Below are positions 63,438 through 64,000 of a stretch of DNA of 64,000 nt, in pieces. Positions within the stretch are counted from its first letter, which is position 1. Every line of letters begins with the position of its first letter. Both the position numbers and the translations under genes were made by a program. The notes beneath the pieces were generated by a model. The model made no database searches. It saw only the letters and a list, made by a program, of their open reading frames with translations, and was not told where the DNA came from. Origin of the DNA: Pachyseris speciosa (lineage: Eukaryota; Cnidaria; Anthozoa; Scleractinia; Pachyseridae); the NCBI GenBank assembly GCA_016490735.1, contig JAEMWC010000082.1, positions 1,550,001-1,614,000 on the forward strand. The letters run 5' to 3'.

Positions 63438-63620
63438 TTGTGTCGTTTGTGTGACTTGATTTGCATACTTGGTGCCGATAATTTCGCAGGCTTTTATGGC
63501 ATTGCACGTTGTTCCAGTATCGATTTGAAATTTTGCTTCCTTTCAGCCTTTTATTTCCATCACGGTTTCAATTTTCGCAGGATATTCAGCCTGAACTGCG
63601 TTGATTTCCTCTCGGGTTAA
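63438..63620 (-). pseudogene. gypsy aspartic protease with one in-frame stop
   Basis: In the same minus frame as the reverse transcriptase: KFQIDTGTTCNAIKA, with the D-T-G catalytic loop, and upstream AKIETVMEIKG before a TGA at about 63545. The single stop separates the protease from the gag side. Confidence 0.75.
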
Positions 63621-64000
63621 CGAAAGCGTCGCGATTGATTCACCGGAGTCGCTTGACGTCTCGCACGATAACTGATGTATTGGCGTCTTCTTTGGCTTAA
63701 TTCTCGACTTTCCTCGATCTTTCCTTTGTGTGCAAACGCTTGCGAAATGATTTGGTTTTCTGCAACTAGTTTTCCGGTAAGCAGGGCACGCGGAGCGGCT
63801 TCGTTTGTGTTTACCACCACAATATCTACATTTGCTAGTCTCGGGCCTCTCGCGTCTTTAAAAGGGCTTTTGTTGAATTTCCCTTTCGATGCGCTGTCGA
63901 ATGCGAGGACTTCTTCGGGTTTTTCTGCCATGGTTTTCATCTGCTGAGATGTAGCTTCGCTACTTTTGCAGATATCGATCGCTCGGCTAAGTGTGAGCTT
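63617..64000 (-). pseudogene. gypsy gag C-terminal region (partial, at window end)
   Basis: Frame 63617-63940 (MKTMAEKPEEVLAFDSASKGKF...) and the upstream bases to 64000 (LTLSRAIDICKSSEATSQQ) match the gag end just before the zinc knuckle of gypsy elements. The knuckle itself is not seen in a readable frame. The frame runs off the window. Confidence 0.65.

Larger units (their letters stand above)
60079..64000 (-). mobile_element. Ty3/gypsy LTR retrotransposon, continues beyond the window
   Basis: The minus order is gag end, protease, reverse transcriptase, RNase H, integrase, polypurine tract, LTR. The 5-prime LTR and most of gag are beyond 64000. The internal coding is damaged by stops and frameshifts between most domains, but domain lengths are close to normal. 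Confidence 0.9.

Overview
The window is a piece of a eukaryotic, most probably cnidarian and best matching a scleractinian coral, genome. The evidence is a tRNA-Thr-like short repeat of the type seen all over coral genomes, coral-type Polinton genes, Pao/BEL, gypsy, CR1-like, Tx1-like and Penelope-like retroelements, and intron-poor AT-rich spacer without bacterial-style gene packing. I found no host gene that I can name. Almost every coding signal belongs to a mobile or virus-like element, and nearly all of them are broken by frameshifts, stops, deletions or later insertions.

Layout. 1-3.6 kb is AT-rich spacer with short repeats. 3.63-9.79 kb is a TA-flanked DNA transposon that was split by a second element at 3.71-8.78 kb whose ends form an A1...B1-A2...B2 split-direct-repeat arrangement and which carries a decayed tyrosine recombinase; this is the signature of a DIRS/Ngaro-type tyrosine-recombinase retrotransposon. 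9.8-10.6 kb holds two overlapping ORFs of unknown nature. 13.8-18.1 kb is a degenerate tandem array of a roughly 840-bp unit, with a 301-bp foldback element inserted in one unit. 18.9-20.0 kb is a TA-flanked miniature transposon with another miniature element nested in it. 21.9-26.1 kb is a decayed Pao/BEL retrotransposon on the minus strand.

26.16-39.5 kb is a large Polinton/Maverick (adintovirus-like) element. It has protein-primed DNA polymerase B, a retroviral-type integrase, a zinc-ribbon protein, a membrane protein, fibre-like proteins, a packaging ATPase, small structural proteins and a major capsid protein. A tRNA-derived SINE replaces the polymerase core, and a 2.9-kb CR1-like LINE sits inside the fibre gene. 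At about 39.5 kb it abuts part of a second, different Polinton (39.5-42.8 kb) with its own capsid, cysteine protease and ATPase, so the two lineages can be compared side by side.

43.38-44.39 kb is a TTAA-flanked miniature piggyBac-like element. From 47.4 to 60.0 kb three blocks of the same roughly 100-145-bp satellite are separated by a Pao/BEL fragment (itself holding a LINE fragment with a 9-bp target duplication) and by a Tx1-like LINE. That LINE in turn holds a 154-bp hAT-like miniature element and a head-to-head pair of Penelope-like copies with a 12-bp target duplication. 60.08 kb to the window end is a gypsy element with a 128-bp LTR; its other LTR lies outside the window.

The window is therefore a stack of insertions whose relative order can be read from the nesting. 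None of the elements looks able to move by itself on this sequence, although several single domains (the gypsy integrase DDE, the Pao YVDD, the LINE C-terminal ORF) are intact.
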